Assembly: GCA_038235385.1 (NCBI GenBank)
Contig: JBBSTY010000076.1
Span: forward strand, 1-20,029
DNA: 20,029 bases
Reading direction: 5' to 3'
From: JBBSTY01 sp038235385
GTDB lineage: Bacteria; Actinomycetota; Acidimicrobiia; Acidimicrobiales; Acidimicrobilacustridaceae
The position numbers and the translations under genes are program-made. Shown here one piece after another: positions 6,458 to 14,545 of this stretch; the stretch's first letter is position 1, and each line of letters opens with the position of its first letter. The notes beneath the pieces are model-generated. The model made no database searches, was not told the origin of the DNA, and saw only the letters and a list, made by a program, of their open reading frames with translations.

Positions 6458-7894
6458 TCAGTCGCGCACACGCACCCGCACCTTGATGGGCGTGGAGCCG
6501 AACTCCAGCTCCTCGCGCAGTCGGCGTTCGAGGTAGCGCAGGTAGGGCTGGGGGAGCTTCTTGTTGGCGAACAGGGTGAAGGTGGGCGGATCGACGGCAC
6601 CCTGGAGCCCGTAGAGCACACGGCCGCCGTGAGGGGCCGGCTGCGCGTTCTGGGCCTGACGGATGACGTCGTTGACCTTCCGGGTGGGCACCCGCTTGTG
6701 GTACTCGTCGATCGCACCGGCCAACACCGGCAGCAGGCGTTGCACGCCCTTTCCGGTGAGTGCGGAGATCTTCAGGACGGGTGAGTCGCCGAGGAAGTGC
6801 AGGCGTTCGCTCATCTGGTAGGTGACGTCGAGCCGCTGCTCGGCGTCGAGGGTCTCCCACTTGTTGAGCAGCACCACGATGGGGCACCCCGCCGCGTCGA
6901 CCCGCTCGGCCAGGCGCTGGTCCTGGTGGGTGACGCCGACGGTCGCGTCGATGATGAGCAGGGCCACGTCGGCATCGTCGATCGCCTTCAGCGCCCGCAC
7001 CAGCGAGTAGTACTCGGTGCCCTCGTCGATCTTGGCCTTGCGCCGCATGCCCGCGGTGTCGATGAAGCGGACCGGACCGGTGGCCGTGTCGACGACGGTG
7101 TCGACGGTGTCGCGCGTGGTGCCGGGCATGTCGTGGACGACGGCGCGCTCTTCCCCGATGAGTCGGTTGAACAGCGTCGACTTGCCGACGTTCGGCCGTC
7201 CGACCAGGGCGACGGCGAACTCGGTGGGCCCGTCGTCAGCCCCACCCGAACCATCCTCGGCGTCCGAGCCGGCCGACGAGCCACCCGGGAGCACGGCCAC
7301 CAGGGCGTCGAGGAGATCCCCGGTGCCGCGCCCGTGCAGGGCGCTGACCGGGAAGGGATCGCCGAGTCCGAGACGCACGAAGTCCCAGGTGCTGGCCTCA
7401 CGGTTCGTGTCGTCGACCTTGTTGACCACGACGAACACCGGACGCTCGGATCGTCGCAGGAGCGACGCCACACGCCCGTCCTCCTCGGTGACGCCGACGG
7501 TCGTGTCCACCACGAACACGATGGCGTCGGCATCCTCGATCGCCTTCTCGCTCTGTCGGGTGACCTTCTCGTCGAGTGCCGACCCGCCCGGGAGCCACCC
7601 GCCGGTGTCCATGAGGATGAACGGATGGCCCTGCCACTCGGTCTCGACCTCCTTGCGATCGCGCGTGACCCCAGGCTTCTCCTCGACGATCGCCTCGCGC
7701 CGTCCGACGATGCGGTTGAGCAGGGTCGACTTGCCCACGTTGGGGCGACCGACGATGGCCACCACCCCCAGGTCTGGGGTCGGTGCCGGACGCCGTCGCG
7801 TCGGGCGCTCCGGCGCAGCGTCGGGCAGATCGTCGAGGTCGAAGTCGCTGACCTCCTCGTCGGTCGACGAGGTGGGCGGGTCGGGTTGGCTCAT
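6458..7894 (-). CDS. der: Ribosome-assembly GTPase Der (EngA)
   Basis: The 478-residue protein has the two tandem GTPase domains that define Der, which acts late in 50S subunit maturation. Each carries an identical P-loop, GRPNVGKST (residues 49-57 and 232-240), with switch motifs MDTGGW and IDTAGM and guanine-specificity motifs NKVD and NKWE. A KH-like C-terminal domain runs from about residue 385 and ends in a basic tail. An acidic N-terminal extension of about 40 residues and a Gly/Ser/Asp-rich linker between the G domains are actinobacterial-style additions. The ATG at 7894 follows the stop of the radical-SAM gene by a single base (TGAGATG), indicating translational coupling. A longer in-frame start upstream would overlap that gene heavily and is unlikely. 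Confidence 0.96.
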   Translation of the reverse strand: MSQPDPPTSSTDEEVSDFDLDDLPDAAPERPTRRRPAPTPDLGVVAIVGRPNVGKSTLLNRIVGRREAIVEEKPGVTRDRKEVETEWQGHPFILMDTGGWLPGGSALDEKVTRQSEKAIEDADAIVFVVDTTVGVTEEDGRVASLLRRSERPVFVVVNKVDDTNREASTWDFVRLGLGDPFPVSALHGRGTGDLLDALVAVLPGGSSAGSDAEDGSGGADDGPTEFAVALVGRPNVGKSTLFNRLIGEERAVVHDMPGTTRDTVDTVVDTATGPVRFIDTAGMRRKAKIDEGTEYYSLVRALKAIDDADVALLIIDATVGVTHQDQRLAERVDAAGCPIVVLLNKWETLDAEQRLDVTYQMSERLHFLGDSPVLKISALTGKGVQRLLPVLAGAIDEYHKRVPTRKVNDVIRQAQNAQPAPHGGRVLYGLQGAVDPPTFTLFANKKLPQPYLRYLERRLREELEFGSTPIKVRVRVRD

Positions 7895-7895
7895 C

Positions 7896-9335
7896 TCACT
7901 GCTCTCGCGATCGGGGGCCGGCGGACGCGAACGCCCGCCCACCGTCGAGCGCCCGGCGTAGGGCGATGCCATCGGTGGGCACGACCTCGACTGGGCGGGG
8001 AAGGTCGTCGGGTGTGCTGCCGTCGAGGAACCGGCCCTGCGACAGGCACACGTCGGGAAGGAGGTACCGATGCCCCGCCGGCTCGCGGCCGAGCACGCGG
8101 CTCAGGTCCTCCCCGACCATCAGTCCGGTCACCGAGGTCGTCCCACCGAAGAAGTCGTTGCGCACCGGGATCACCCGCACGTCGTCACGACCCAGGTCGG
8201 CCAGGAGCGGCGCGAGGATCGGCGCGCCGTACTCACCGGTGAGGATGCCGACCGGCGCGTCCCGACGGGGACGTAGCACGACCGCTCCGGGCGCGGCCGC
8301 CACGCCACGACCGCCGGGTTCGGCGGGATCGGCGAGACGCGGCGCTCGGTAGCCCTCGGCCGGGGCGCCGTCCACGGATGCGAAGAACCCCGACTGCGGA
8401 CCGGTGGCGCGGTCGACCGCTCCGGTGAACTCCAGTTCGAAGGTCCGGGCCATGCCGACCCCGTCCTCGTGCATCCGGAAGCCTTCGTAGGTGTCGGGTT
8501 CGGGGAACGGCCGGCCGGCGAGCAGGTAGTACTCGTCGGCCGCGAACACGAGTCGGTGGCCGAGCACCCGCAGGTAGATCTCCTGCCAGTCGGCGACCGC
8601 ATCGACGACGGCGCACGCCTCGGTGACGGTGTGCGCCCGCATCCGGGGCTCGGTGTTGTAGCGGCTGATGCCCAGGGGAACGATGCACAGCGACGCCAGC
8701 TCCGGGTACTGGTCGAGCACGCCGATGAACGTGTCGTCGAGCACCGCCCCGTCGTTGATCCCGGGGCACAGGACCACCTGACCGTGCACCTCGATGCCGT
8801 GATCGAGCAGGGCGCGCAGCCAACGCAGGCTGGTGGCTCCCCGCCGGTTGCGGAGGAGATCCGAACGGACCTCCGGATCGGTGGCGTGGATGCTCACGTT
8901 GAGGGGCGACAGCCGCTCGGTCACCACCCGTTCGAGGTCGGCCTCGGTGAAGCGGGTGAGCGTGGTGAAGTTCCCGTACAGGAACGACAACCGGAAGTCG
9001 TCGTCCTTCAGGTAGAGGCTCGACCGCAGACCCGGCGGGAGCTGGTAGATGAAGCAGAACTCGCAGTGGTTGTCGCACGTGCGGACCTGGTCGAAGAGCG
9101 CGGAGTGCACGTCGATGCCGAGCGGCTCCCCGACGGTCCGGGCGATCTCGAGCTCGAGATCGAGACCTCCGCGACTCAGCCCGATCGTGAGATCGTCGTC
9201 GTCCGCGAGCAGCTGGTACTGGATGATGTCGCGGGGCACCTGTCCGTTCATCGTGCGGATCTCGTCGCCGGGGAGCAACCCCGCTCGCGCCGCGGCCGAA
9301 CCGGGCGCGACAGCGAGGATCCGAGGTGCAGACAT
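7896..9335 (-). CDS. PDZ / radical SAM / DUF512 protein
   Basis: The protein has 479 residues. Residues 1-65 resemble a PDZ domain (VAPGSAAARAGLLPGDEI). A radical-SAM-type cluster site follows as CX3CX2C (Cys87, Cys91, Cys94), then LYGNFTTLTRF and NVSIHATDPEVR. The C-terminal half matches my recollection of DUF512 proteins, including PLGISRYN and DVCLSQGRFLDG near the end. The biochemical role of this family is unknown to me. It is often found beside der in clostridia and cyanobacteria, and here it is fused to der's transcription unit with one base between them. That suggests a link to ribosome biogenesis or Der, but this is inference. The ATG at 9335 has a TACCCT hexamer 8 nt upstream and no ribosome binding site. 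Confidence 0.92.
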   Translation of the reverse strand: MSAPRILAVAPGSAAARAGLLPGDEIRTMNGQVPRDIIQYQLLADDDDLTIGLSRGGLDLELEIARTVGEPLGIDVHSALFDQVRTCDNHCEFCFIYQLPPGLRSSLYLKDDDFRLSFLYGNFTTLTRFTEADLERVVTERLSPLNVSIHATDPEVRSDLLRNRRGATSLRWLRALLDHGIEVHGQVVLCPGINDGAVLDDTFIGVLDQYPELASLCIVPLGISRYNTEPRMRAHTVTEACAVVDAVADWQEIYLRVLGHRLVFAADEYYLLAGRPFPEPDTYEGFRMHEDGVGMARTFELEFTGAVDRATGPQSGFFASVDGAPAEGYRAPRLADPAEPGGRGVAAAPGAVVLRPRRDAPVGILTGEYGAPILAPLLADLGRDDVRVIPVRNDFFGGTTSVTGLMVGEDLSRVLGREPAGHRYLLPDVCLSQGRFLDGSTPDDLPRPVEVVPTDGIALRRALDGGRAFASAGPRSREQ

Positions 9336-9343
9336 GGCGCGCC

Positions 9344-9349
9344 AGGGTA
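9344..9349 (-). promoter_or_regulatory. Candidate -10 element of the DUF512-der operon
   Basis: TACCCT (minus strand) is 8 nt before the ATG at 9335. It is identical to the hexamer before scpA at 18556. Confidence 0.45.
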
Positions 9350-9430
9350 CCGGCCGCAGGGCCCGACCCCGCCATCGACCAACGGCGGACGAAGGCCGGT
9401 GCGGCCACGTGAGGGACGCGGAACAGCCGG

Positions 9431-9436
9431 TAGCGT
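9431..9436 (+). promoter_or_regulatory. Candidate -10 element of ispH
   Basis: TAGCGT ends 7 nt before the ATG at 9444. The intervening GTGGAGGTG holds a GGAGG too close to the ATG (2 nt) to act as a normal ribosome binding site, so a leaderless start is possible. Confidence 0.4.
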
Positions 9437-9443
9437 GGAGGTG

Positions 9444-10514
9444 ATGTCCGCCCCCGGTCCCCCCACATCAGTCGAACGAGTGCTGCTCGCCAGCCCCCGC
9501 GGCTTCTGCGCCGGGGTCGAGATGGCGATCAAGGCGCTGGCGTGGATGGTGCGCTCGTTCGAGCCGCCGGTCTACTGCTACCACGAGATCGTGCACAACC
9601 AGCGGGTCGTGCGGCGCTTCGAGGCCCTCGGTGTCATCTTCGTCGACGACATCTCCGACGTGCCCGCCGGGCGACCCTTGATGCTCAGTGCACACGGGTC
9701 GGCTCCCGAGGTGGTCGCCCAGGCGGTGGCCAACGGCGGCTACATGGTCGACGCCGTCTGCCCGCTCGTCACCAAGGTCCACCACGAGGTGAAGGTTCGG
9801 GCCAACAAGGGCTACCAGATCGTCTACATCGGCCACGATGGACACGAGGAGGCGGTCGGCACCATGGCCGTGGCCCCCGATGCCATCCATCGCGTCGAGT
9901 CGATCGACGAGGTCGCCACGCTTCCCGAGTTCGACGAGCCGGTCGCACTGCTGGCCCAGACCACGCTCAGCCACCGCGACTGGTCCGAGGTCCTGGAGGC
10001 CACCCGAGTGCGGTTCCCCGACATGTGGACCCCCGGCCGGAGCGACCTGTGCTTCGCCACCACGAACCGCCAGTCCGCGCTGCTCGAGATCGCACCCCAG
10101 TGCGATGCCGTCGTCGTCATCGGCTCGGCGAACTCCTCGAACACGCGGGCGCTCGAGAGCCTGGCGCGATCGGCCGGTTGCGCCCGCGTCCACCGCGTCA
10201 ACGGGGCCGACGAGCTGCCCTCGGACCTCCACGGGGTCATCGGTGTCACCGCTGGCGCATCCGCTCCCGAGGAGCTGGTGGAGTCCGTGCTCGCCGCGCT
10301 CGACCCGACCGACGGCGTCACCGAGATCACCATCACCGACGAGGACGAGTACTTCCCACCGCCTCGCAACCTCCGCGAGCTCATCACCGCCGTCGATGTG
10401 TTCGCCACGTTCGGGCTCGGCGGGTCGGTCCTGGATCGGCCCTCGGTCAACGATCGGCTCGTCGAGGCCAGCACCGTGCTCGTCGACCTCGACCACCCGC
10501 TGTCGACGGACTGA
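9444..10514 (+). CDS. ispH: 4-hydroxy-3-methylbut-2-enyl diphosphate reductase IspH (LytB)
   Basis: IspH makes isopentenyl and dimethylallyl diphosphate in the last step of the non-mevalonate pathway. The three iron-sulfur cysteines are in their usual contexts: SPRGFCAGV (Cys22), DAVCPLVTKVH (Cys106) and SDLCFATTNRQ (Cys203). The substrate-binding His residues are in YHEIVHN and SAHGSAP, and the proton-relay Glu is in GHDGHEEAVGT. AQTTLS and GSANSSNT are also conserved. At 356 residues it is slightly longer than many homologues (about 310-340). The start is set at ATG 9444; GTG codons at 9435 and 9441 are in frame but less likely. The gene diverges from the DUF512-der unit and converges on a prenyl synthase that would use its products. 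Confidence 0.96.
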   Translation: MSAPGPPTSVERVLLASPRGFCAGVEMAIKALAWMVRSFEPPVYCYHEIVHNQRVVRRFEALGVIFVDDISDVPAGRPLMLSAHGSAPEVVAQAVANGGYMVDAVCPLVTKVHHEVKVRANKGYQIVYIGHDGHEEAVGTMAVAPDAIHRVESIDEVATLPEFDEPVALLAQTTLSHRDWSEVLEATRVRFPDMWTPGRSDLCFATTNRQSALLEIAPQCDAVVVIGSANSSNTRALESLARSAGCARVHRVNGADELPSDLHGVIGVTAGASAPEELVESVLAALDPTDGVTEITITDEDEYFPPPRNLRELITAVDVFATFGLGGSVLDRPSVNDRLVEASTVLVDLDHPLSTD

Positions 10515-10530
10515 CGCCACCACCTCGGCG

Positions 10531-10549
10531 GCGAACGCTCAGTGTTCGC
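10531..10549. terminator. Weak bidirectional hairpin between ispH and the prenyl synthase gene
   Basis: GCGAAC (10531-10536) and GTTCGC (10544-10549) pair around a 7-nt loop. The hairpin covers the stop codon of the prenyl synthase gene and lies 17 bp past the ispH stop. A 6-bp stem is modest, so this is tentative. Confidence 0.35.
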
Positions 10550-11624
10550 GGGCGGTCACGAAGTGCGCGAGATCGATGAGCGTCGCTCGTGCGGTCGGAC
10601 CGACCTCCGCGCTCTCGATGACCGCGATGGCCTCCGTTCGACGCTCGTCGATCATGGCGTTGATCAGGTCGACCGCGCCGGTGGCGACGAGCACCGCCTG
10701 GATGGCGTCCACGCGGTCCGCATCGAGGTCGGAACCGACCATCGCCAGCACCGAGCGCTGCGCGGCGTCGGCGCGCTCGGTGGCGATGGCGAGCAACGGG
10801 GTGGGCTTGCCCTCGCGCAGGTCGTCACCGACCGGCTTGCCCGTGAGCTCGGCGTCGCCGAACACCCCGAGCAGATCGTCGCGCAGCTGGAACGCCTCGC
10901 CCAGCGGCACGCCGAACGCCGTGAAGGTCCGGCCGAAGGCGTCGAGCTCGCCGGCGCCGGCGGCGCCCAGGTGCAGCGGTCGCTCGATCGTGTACTTCGC
11001 CGACTTGTAGCGCGAGATGCGGCTGGCCCGCTCGAGGTCGACGTCGCCCCGAGCGGTACCGAGCAGATCGAGGTACTGGCCGACGTTCAGCTCGACCCGC
11101 AGCTCGTTCCACAGGGGCCACACCGTCGGGGGGGCCGACTCGAGGAGCAGATCGGCGTAGACGTGGGCGAGGTCGCCGACCAGCACGGCGACGCCCTCGC
11201 CGAAGCGGCGTTCCTCGCCCCGGAAGGACTGCTGCGCGTGGAGCTCGCCGTAGTCGAGGTGCATGGTGCGACGACCGCGTCGCGTGGCCGAGTCGTCGAC
11301 CACGTCGTCGTGGATGAGGGCGAAGGCGTGCAGGAGCTCGAAGGCGGCGCCGAGGTCGTCGATGAGCGCATCATCGGGGTCGCCACCGGCCGCCACGAAC
11401 CCCCAGAAGCAGAAGGCGGGACGCAGCCGCTTGCCGCCCGCGAGCACCAGTTGGCGGATCGACTCGATGGGTGCGACGAGATCGCTGTCGAGGGCGCCCC
11501 ACCGGGCCACCTCGTGGTCGAAGAGGCGCCCGAGTCGGGTCTCCACGCGTTCGCCGACCAGGTCGAGACTCCTGGGCCGAACGACGGGGGTGGCACTCGC
11601 CGGATCCGGATGACGGGTGTTCAC
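10539..11624 (-). CDS. Trans-polyprenyl (geranylgeranyl-type) diphosphate synthase
   Basis: The 361-residue enzyme belongs to the polyprenyl synthetase family, which condenses isopentenyl diphosphate onto allylic diphosphates. The first Asp-rich motif is HDDVVDDSATRRG (Asp106, 107, 110), and GGKRLRPA (residues 63-70) binds isopentenyl diphosphate. The second motif is QLRDDLLGVFGD (Asp249, 250), followed by GDDLREGKPTPLL. The DDLLG variant with a downstream GKP...GDDLREGK is usual in actinobacterial IdsA/GGPP-type enzymes. Product length cannot be fixed from sequence alone. I chose GTG 11624 because GAGGAG lies just before it and it matches family length; an ATG at 11699 would add 25 unrelated-looking residues. 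It is not tightly linked to plsC, whose stop is 105 bp upstream. Confidence 0.92.
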   Translation of the reverse strand: MNTRHPDPASATPVVRPRSLDLVGERVETRLGRLFDHEVARWGALDSDLVAPIESIRQLVLAGGKRLRPAFCFWGFVAAGGDPDDALIDDLGAAFELLHAFALIHDDVVDDSATRRGRRTMHLDYGELHAQQSFRGEERRFGEGVAVLVGDLAHVYADLLLESAPPTVWPLWNELRVELNVGQYLDLLGTARGDVDLERASRISRYKSAKYTIERPLHLGAAGAGELDAFGRTFTAFGVPLGEAFQLRDDLLGVFGDAELTGKPVGDDLREGKPTPLLAIATERADAAQRSVLAMVGSDLDADRVDAIQAVLVATGAVDLINAMIDERRTEAIAVIESAEVGPTARATLIDLAHFVTAREH

Positions 11625-11636
11625 AGGGCTCCTCAC

Positions 11637-11654
11637 GAAGGGGTGCGACCCTTC
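11637..11654 (-). promoter_or_regulatory. Hairpin in the leader of the prenyl synthase gene
   Basis: On the minus strand GAAGGG and CCCTTC flank a 6-nt loop about 12-30 nt before the GTG start, directly upstream of GAGGAG. A possible TAGAAG -10 overlaps its 5' arm (11651-11656). Whether it affects translation or is incidental cannot be told. Confidence 0.25.
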
Positions 11655-11701
11655 TAGCACGCCGACCGGGGCGCCGTCGCCACGAGACCGGGGATGCATC
11701 G

Positions 11702-11727
11702 AGGTGCGCAGGCCCTCGACCGCACCT
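11702..11727 (-). terminator. Hairpin just after plsC
   Basis: AGGTGCG (11702-11708) and CGCACCT (11721-11727) form a 7-bp stem with a 12-nt loop, 2 bp past the plsC stop. No T tract follows. It may separate the long aro-cmk-plsC operon from the prenyl synthase gene. Confidence 0.4.
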
Positions 11728-11729
11728 GC

Positions 11730-12539
11730 TCAGACGCCGGTCCGGCCTCGCGGGAGGTTCGGTGTACCTGCGATCTCCTGGGCGCGATCGAACAGCTGCT
11801 GGAGATCGGTCTGGAGCGTCGCCGTCGTCTCCGAGACGGCACGGCGAGGGACGCGACCACTCGGACCGGGCTCCGGCGGAGGGATCGGCGGTCCGATCAC
11901 CACGGCCAGCTTCGACGGGCGGGGGAACCTGGCGCCCTTGCCCATCATCTTCTCCGAGCCCCCGATGCCGACGGGCACGATGGGCACCTGCGCGCGCGCC
12001 GCCAGCCAGGCAGGACCATCGAACATCTCGGTGATGACCGGGCCCGACTGACGGGTGCCCTCGGGGAAGAGCACCAGCGGCTCACCGCGATGGAGCACCT
12101 CCAGGCAGGCGCTCAGCGCGGCGCGATCGGCGGTGGCCCGCTCGACCGGGAAGCCGCCGGCCGCGGTGAAGTACCACGCGCTCCACTTGCGCTTCCAGAG
12201 CGACTCCTTGCCCATGTAGCGCATCCGTCGGCGGGTCACCAGCGCAACCGCGGGCGAATCCAGGTTGGAGCGGTGGTTGGGCGAGATGATGAACGCGCCG
12301 TCGGTGGGCACGTGCTCTCGCCCTTCGACGGTGGCGCGGAAGTAGGTCCGGGCGATCCCCACCGAGACCAGCCACGTGAGCTTCAGGACGATCTTCTGGC
12401 CGATCGTCATCTGTTCCCCGCGGGTGTGTCCCTTGGGGATGATGATGGACTCGTCGGCCTTGACCTTCTCGATGGTCGGCCGCCTCGACCGATGCTCGCC
12501 GTCGGACCCCAGCGCCGTGGTGTCGCCAGGGTCAGTCAT
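11730..12539 (-). CDS. plsC: 1-acyl-glycerol-3-phosphate acyltransferase family protein (PlsC-like)
   Basis: This 269-residue membrane-associated enzyme carries the acyltransferase motifs in order: NHRSNLD (His89 and Asp94, the catalytic HX4D), GGFPVER at about 128-134, FPEGTRQSG (158-166) and VPVGIGGSEK. Family members acylate lysophosphatidic acid to phosphatidic acid in phospholipid synthesis. A short hydrophobic segment lies at about 50-62, preceded by a charged 43-residue N-terminal extension. The ATG at 12539 overlaps the cmk stop by 8 nt (ATGACTGA), which supports this start; an internal ATG at residue 44 is a possible alternative. Linkage to cmk recurs in several bacterial phyla. Confidence 0.92.
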   Translation of the reverse strand: MTDPGDTTALGSDGEHRSRRPTIEKVKADESIIIPKGHTRGEQMTIGQKIVLKLTWLVSVGIARTYFRATVEGREHVPTDGAFIISPNHRSNLDSPAVALVTRRRMRYMGKESLWKRKWSAWYFTAAGGFPVERATADRAALSACLEVLHRGEPLVLFPEGTRQSGPVITEMFDGPAWLAARAQVPIVPVGIGGSEKMMGKGARFPRPSKLAVVIGPPIPPPEPGPSGRVPRRAVSETTATLQTDLQQLFDRAQEIAGTPNLPRGRTGV

Positions 12540-13185
12540 CGATCCCTCGGGTGGTGAGGTGGTCCATGACCACGGCCACGATCTGATCGACGCCCAGATC
12601 GCTGGTGTCGATCGTGACCGCGTCGTCGGCGCTCCGCAGCGGGCTGTCGGCCCGGCCCTGGTCGAGGGCGTCTCGGTGGGCGATGTCGGCGGCGACGGTC
12701 TCGTAGTCGAGATCGATGACCTCCTTGGACCGTCGAGCGGCACGCACCGTCGGCGAGGCATCCAGGTACACCTTGAGCGCCGCGTCCGGGAAGACGACCG
12801 TGCCGATGTCGCGCCCCTCCATCACCCCGCCGCCGCGCCTGGTGGCCCATTCCCGCTGGCGCGAGCGCATCTCCTCGCGAACACCGGGGATGGCGGCCAC
12901 GATGCTCACGGCGCGGGTGACCTCGGGTCCCCGGATCTCGATCGTCGCGTCGACCCCGTCGACCCGGACCGGTCCGTCGGGATCCATGCGCAGGTCGAGC
13001 TCACGCGCCAGGCGGGCCACATCGTCGGCTTCGTCGACGTCGATCCCCCGCCTGAGGGCGGCGAAGGCCACCGCTCGGTACATGGCTCCCGTGTCGAGGT
13101 ACTCCAAGCCGAGGGCGGCTGCCAGTGCACGAGCCACCGTTGATTTGCCCGAACCCGCGGGTCCATCGATCGCGATCACCTTCAT
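12532..13185 (-). CDS. cmk: (d)CMP kinase
   Basis: The 217-residue protein phosphorylates CMP and dCMP to the diphosphates. The P-loop is GPAGSGKST (residues 8-16), followed by YLDTGAMYRA and the family motif GRDIGTVVFPDA. Near the C-terminus DYETVAADIAHRD and TIDTSDL are typical. Length is as expected. It starts 43 bp after aroA, with a TAGGTT hexamer 9 nt before the ATG and no ribosome binding site, so it may have an internal leaderless promoter besides being read from aroA. It overlaps plsC by 8 nt. Confidence 0.96.
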   Translation of the reverse strand: MKVIAIDGPAGSGKSTVARALAAALGLEYLDTGAMYRAVAFAALRRGIDVDEADDVARLARELDLRMDPDGPVRVDGVDATIEIRGPEVTRAVSIVAAIPGVREEMRSRQREWATRRGGGVMEGRDIGTVVFPDAALKVYLDASPTVRAARRSKEVIDLDYETVAADIAHRDALDQGRADSPLRSADDAVTIDTSDLGVDQIVAVVMDHLTTRGIDD

Positions 13186-13194
13186 CGGGTGGGC

Positions 13195-13200
13195 AACCTA
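13195..13200 (-). promoter_or_regulatory. Candidate internal -10 element before cmk
   Basis: TAGGTT (minus strand) ends 9 nt before the cmk ATG at 13185, in the only sizeable gap of the tyrA-aroA-cmk-plsC stretch. The same hexamer occurs at 18705 before the lipoprotein gene. Confidence 0.35.
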
Positions 13201-13228
13201 CTCCGCCGGCCCACCCGTCGTGACCGCC

Positions 13229-14545
13229 TCACGCGTTCCCTCCCGTTCGCAGCGACTCGAACGCGGTCCAGAAGCCGGGGAAGGTCTTGGCGACGCAGCC
13301 GGGATCGGCGATCTCGATCCCCGCGGACCGAAGTCCCAGGAGGGCGAACGACATGGCCATCCGGTGGTCGTCGTAGGTGCGTATCGTCGCGGGCCGGGGG
13401 TCGCCCGGCTCGATGGTGAAGCCATCGGCGTCCTCGGTGGCACCGATGCCGCACCGGGTGAGCTCGGCCACCACGGCGGCGATCCGGTCGGTCTCCTTGC
13501 GCCGGATGAACCCGATGCCGCGCACCGAGGTCGATCCGTCCGCGAAGACCGCCGCCGCAGCCAGGGTCTGCGCCGTGTCGGAGAGATCGGCGAGATCCAC
13601 GTCGACCCCACGCAGCGCACCCGACGAACGCACCTCGATGTGATCTTCGGCTCGGTCGACCTCGGCTCCCATCTGCTCGAGCACGCCGACGAAGCCCACG
13701 TCGCCCTGCACCGAACCGCTCCCCAGGCCGAGCACCCGCACGCGCCCGCCCGCGACGGTCGGCGCGGCGAAGAAGTACGAGGCGGCTGAGGCATCGGGCT
13801 CGATCCGGTAGTCGGTCGAGCGATACCCACCCGGCGGCACCACGTAGGTGCGATCGTCGGGTTGGTCCACGTGGACGCCGAACGCGGCCATCACCGCGAG
13901 GGTCATCGTCAGGTAGGGGCGCGAGACGATGGTCCCGTCGAGGCGCACCACCAGCCCATGGGGACGCATCGGTGCGCTCAGCAGCAGCCCGGACACGAAC
14001 TGGCTCGACACGTCGGCCCGGAGCCGTGACTCGCCGACGGGGCCCGAGCCCCCGGAGCTGATCTCGACGGGCAGGTGGCCCGGCTGGCCGAGCTCGACGA
14101 TCTCGGCCCCGAGGCGGGTCAGCGCGCCGAGCCCGTCTCCCATCGGACGCGCCAGCATCGCCTCGCTGGCGGTCAGCCGGTAGGGGCCGCGACCCGATGC
14201 CAGCAGCGGGGCGAGGAAGCGGGCGGTGGTCCCCGACATCCGCGCGTCGAGCTCGACCGGGCCCGGGGCCAACGCTCCCCCGGTGCCGACGACGGTGACC
14301 CGATCCGCCTCGCGGTCGACGACGAGGTCGACGCCGAGTCGGGACAACGAGTCGAGCATGGCTTCGGTGTCGTCGGCGAAGAGCACGCCGTCGAGCACAC
14401 TCGTACCGGTGGCGAGCGCAGCAGCGACGAGGGCACGGTTGGTGATGCTCTTCGAACCGGGAACTCGGATCACGGCGTCGATCGGACCCTCGAGGGGTTC
14501 GATCCGCCGGGGCTCACCTCCGGTCGCGTCGGTGTCCGCGGTCAT
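13229..14545 (-). CDS. aroA: 3-phosphoshikimate 1-carboxyvinyltransferase (EPSP synthase)
   Basis: The 438-residue enzyme joins shikimate 3-phosphate and phosphoenolpyruvate in the sixth step of chorismate synthesis. Visible landmarks are PGSKSITNRAL (Lys32 of the substrate site), ARMSGTTARFL, ARPMGDGL, SSQFVSGLLL, EPDASAASYF (catalytic Asp), RRKETDRI and TYDDHRMAMS. The phosphoenolpyruvate-loop segment reads MSGTTARF rather than the GNAGTAMR of the enterobacterial form, which is common in actinobacteria. The ATG overlaps the tyrA stop by 4 nt (ATGA). It is followed by cmk, the same neighbour seen in many bacteria. Confidence 0.96.
   Translation of the reverse strand: MTADTDATGGEPRRIEPLEGPIDAVIRVPGSKSITNRALVAAALATGTSVLDGVLFADDTEAMLDSLSRLGVDLVVDREADRVTVVGTGGALAPGPVELDARMSGTTARFLAPLLASGRGPYRLTASEAMLARPMGDGLGALTRLGAEIVELGQPGHLPVEISSGGSGPVGESRLRADVSSQFVSGLLLSAPMRPHGLVVRLDGTIVSRPYLTMTLAVMAAFGVHVDQPDDRTYVVPPGGYRSTDYRIEPDASAASYFFAAPTVAGGRVRVLGLGSGSVQGDVGFVGVLEQMGAEVDRAEDHIEVRSSGALRGVDVDLADLSDTAQTLAAAAVFADGSTSVRGIGFIRRKETDRIAAVVAELTRCGIGATEDADGFTIEPGDPRPATIRTYDDHRMAMSFALLGLRSAGIEIADPGCVAKTFPGFWTAFESLRTGGNA

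Noticed and set aside
5226..6536. A 436-codon plus-strand frame opposite the phosphatase gene
   Set aside because: No motif or ribosome binding site; the opposite strand encodes a complete SpoIIE domain with all catalytic residues.
6797..8242. A 481-codon plus-strand frame opposite der
   Set aside because: It mirrors the two GTPase domains of Der antisense and contains no recognisable domain.
8469..9443. Upstream extension of the ispH frame by more than 300 residues
   Set aside because: It is antisense to the radical-SAM gene; IspH homologues start just before the PRGFCAGV segment.
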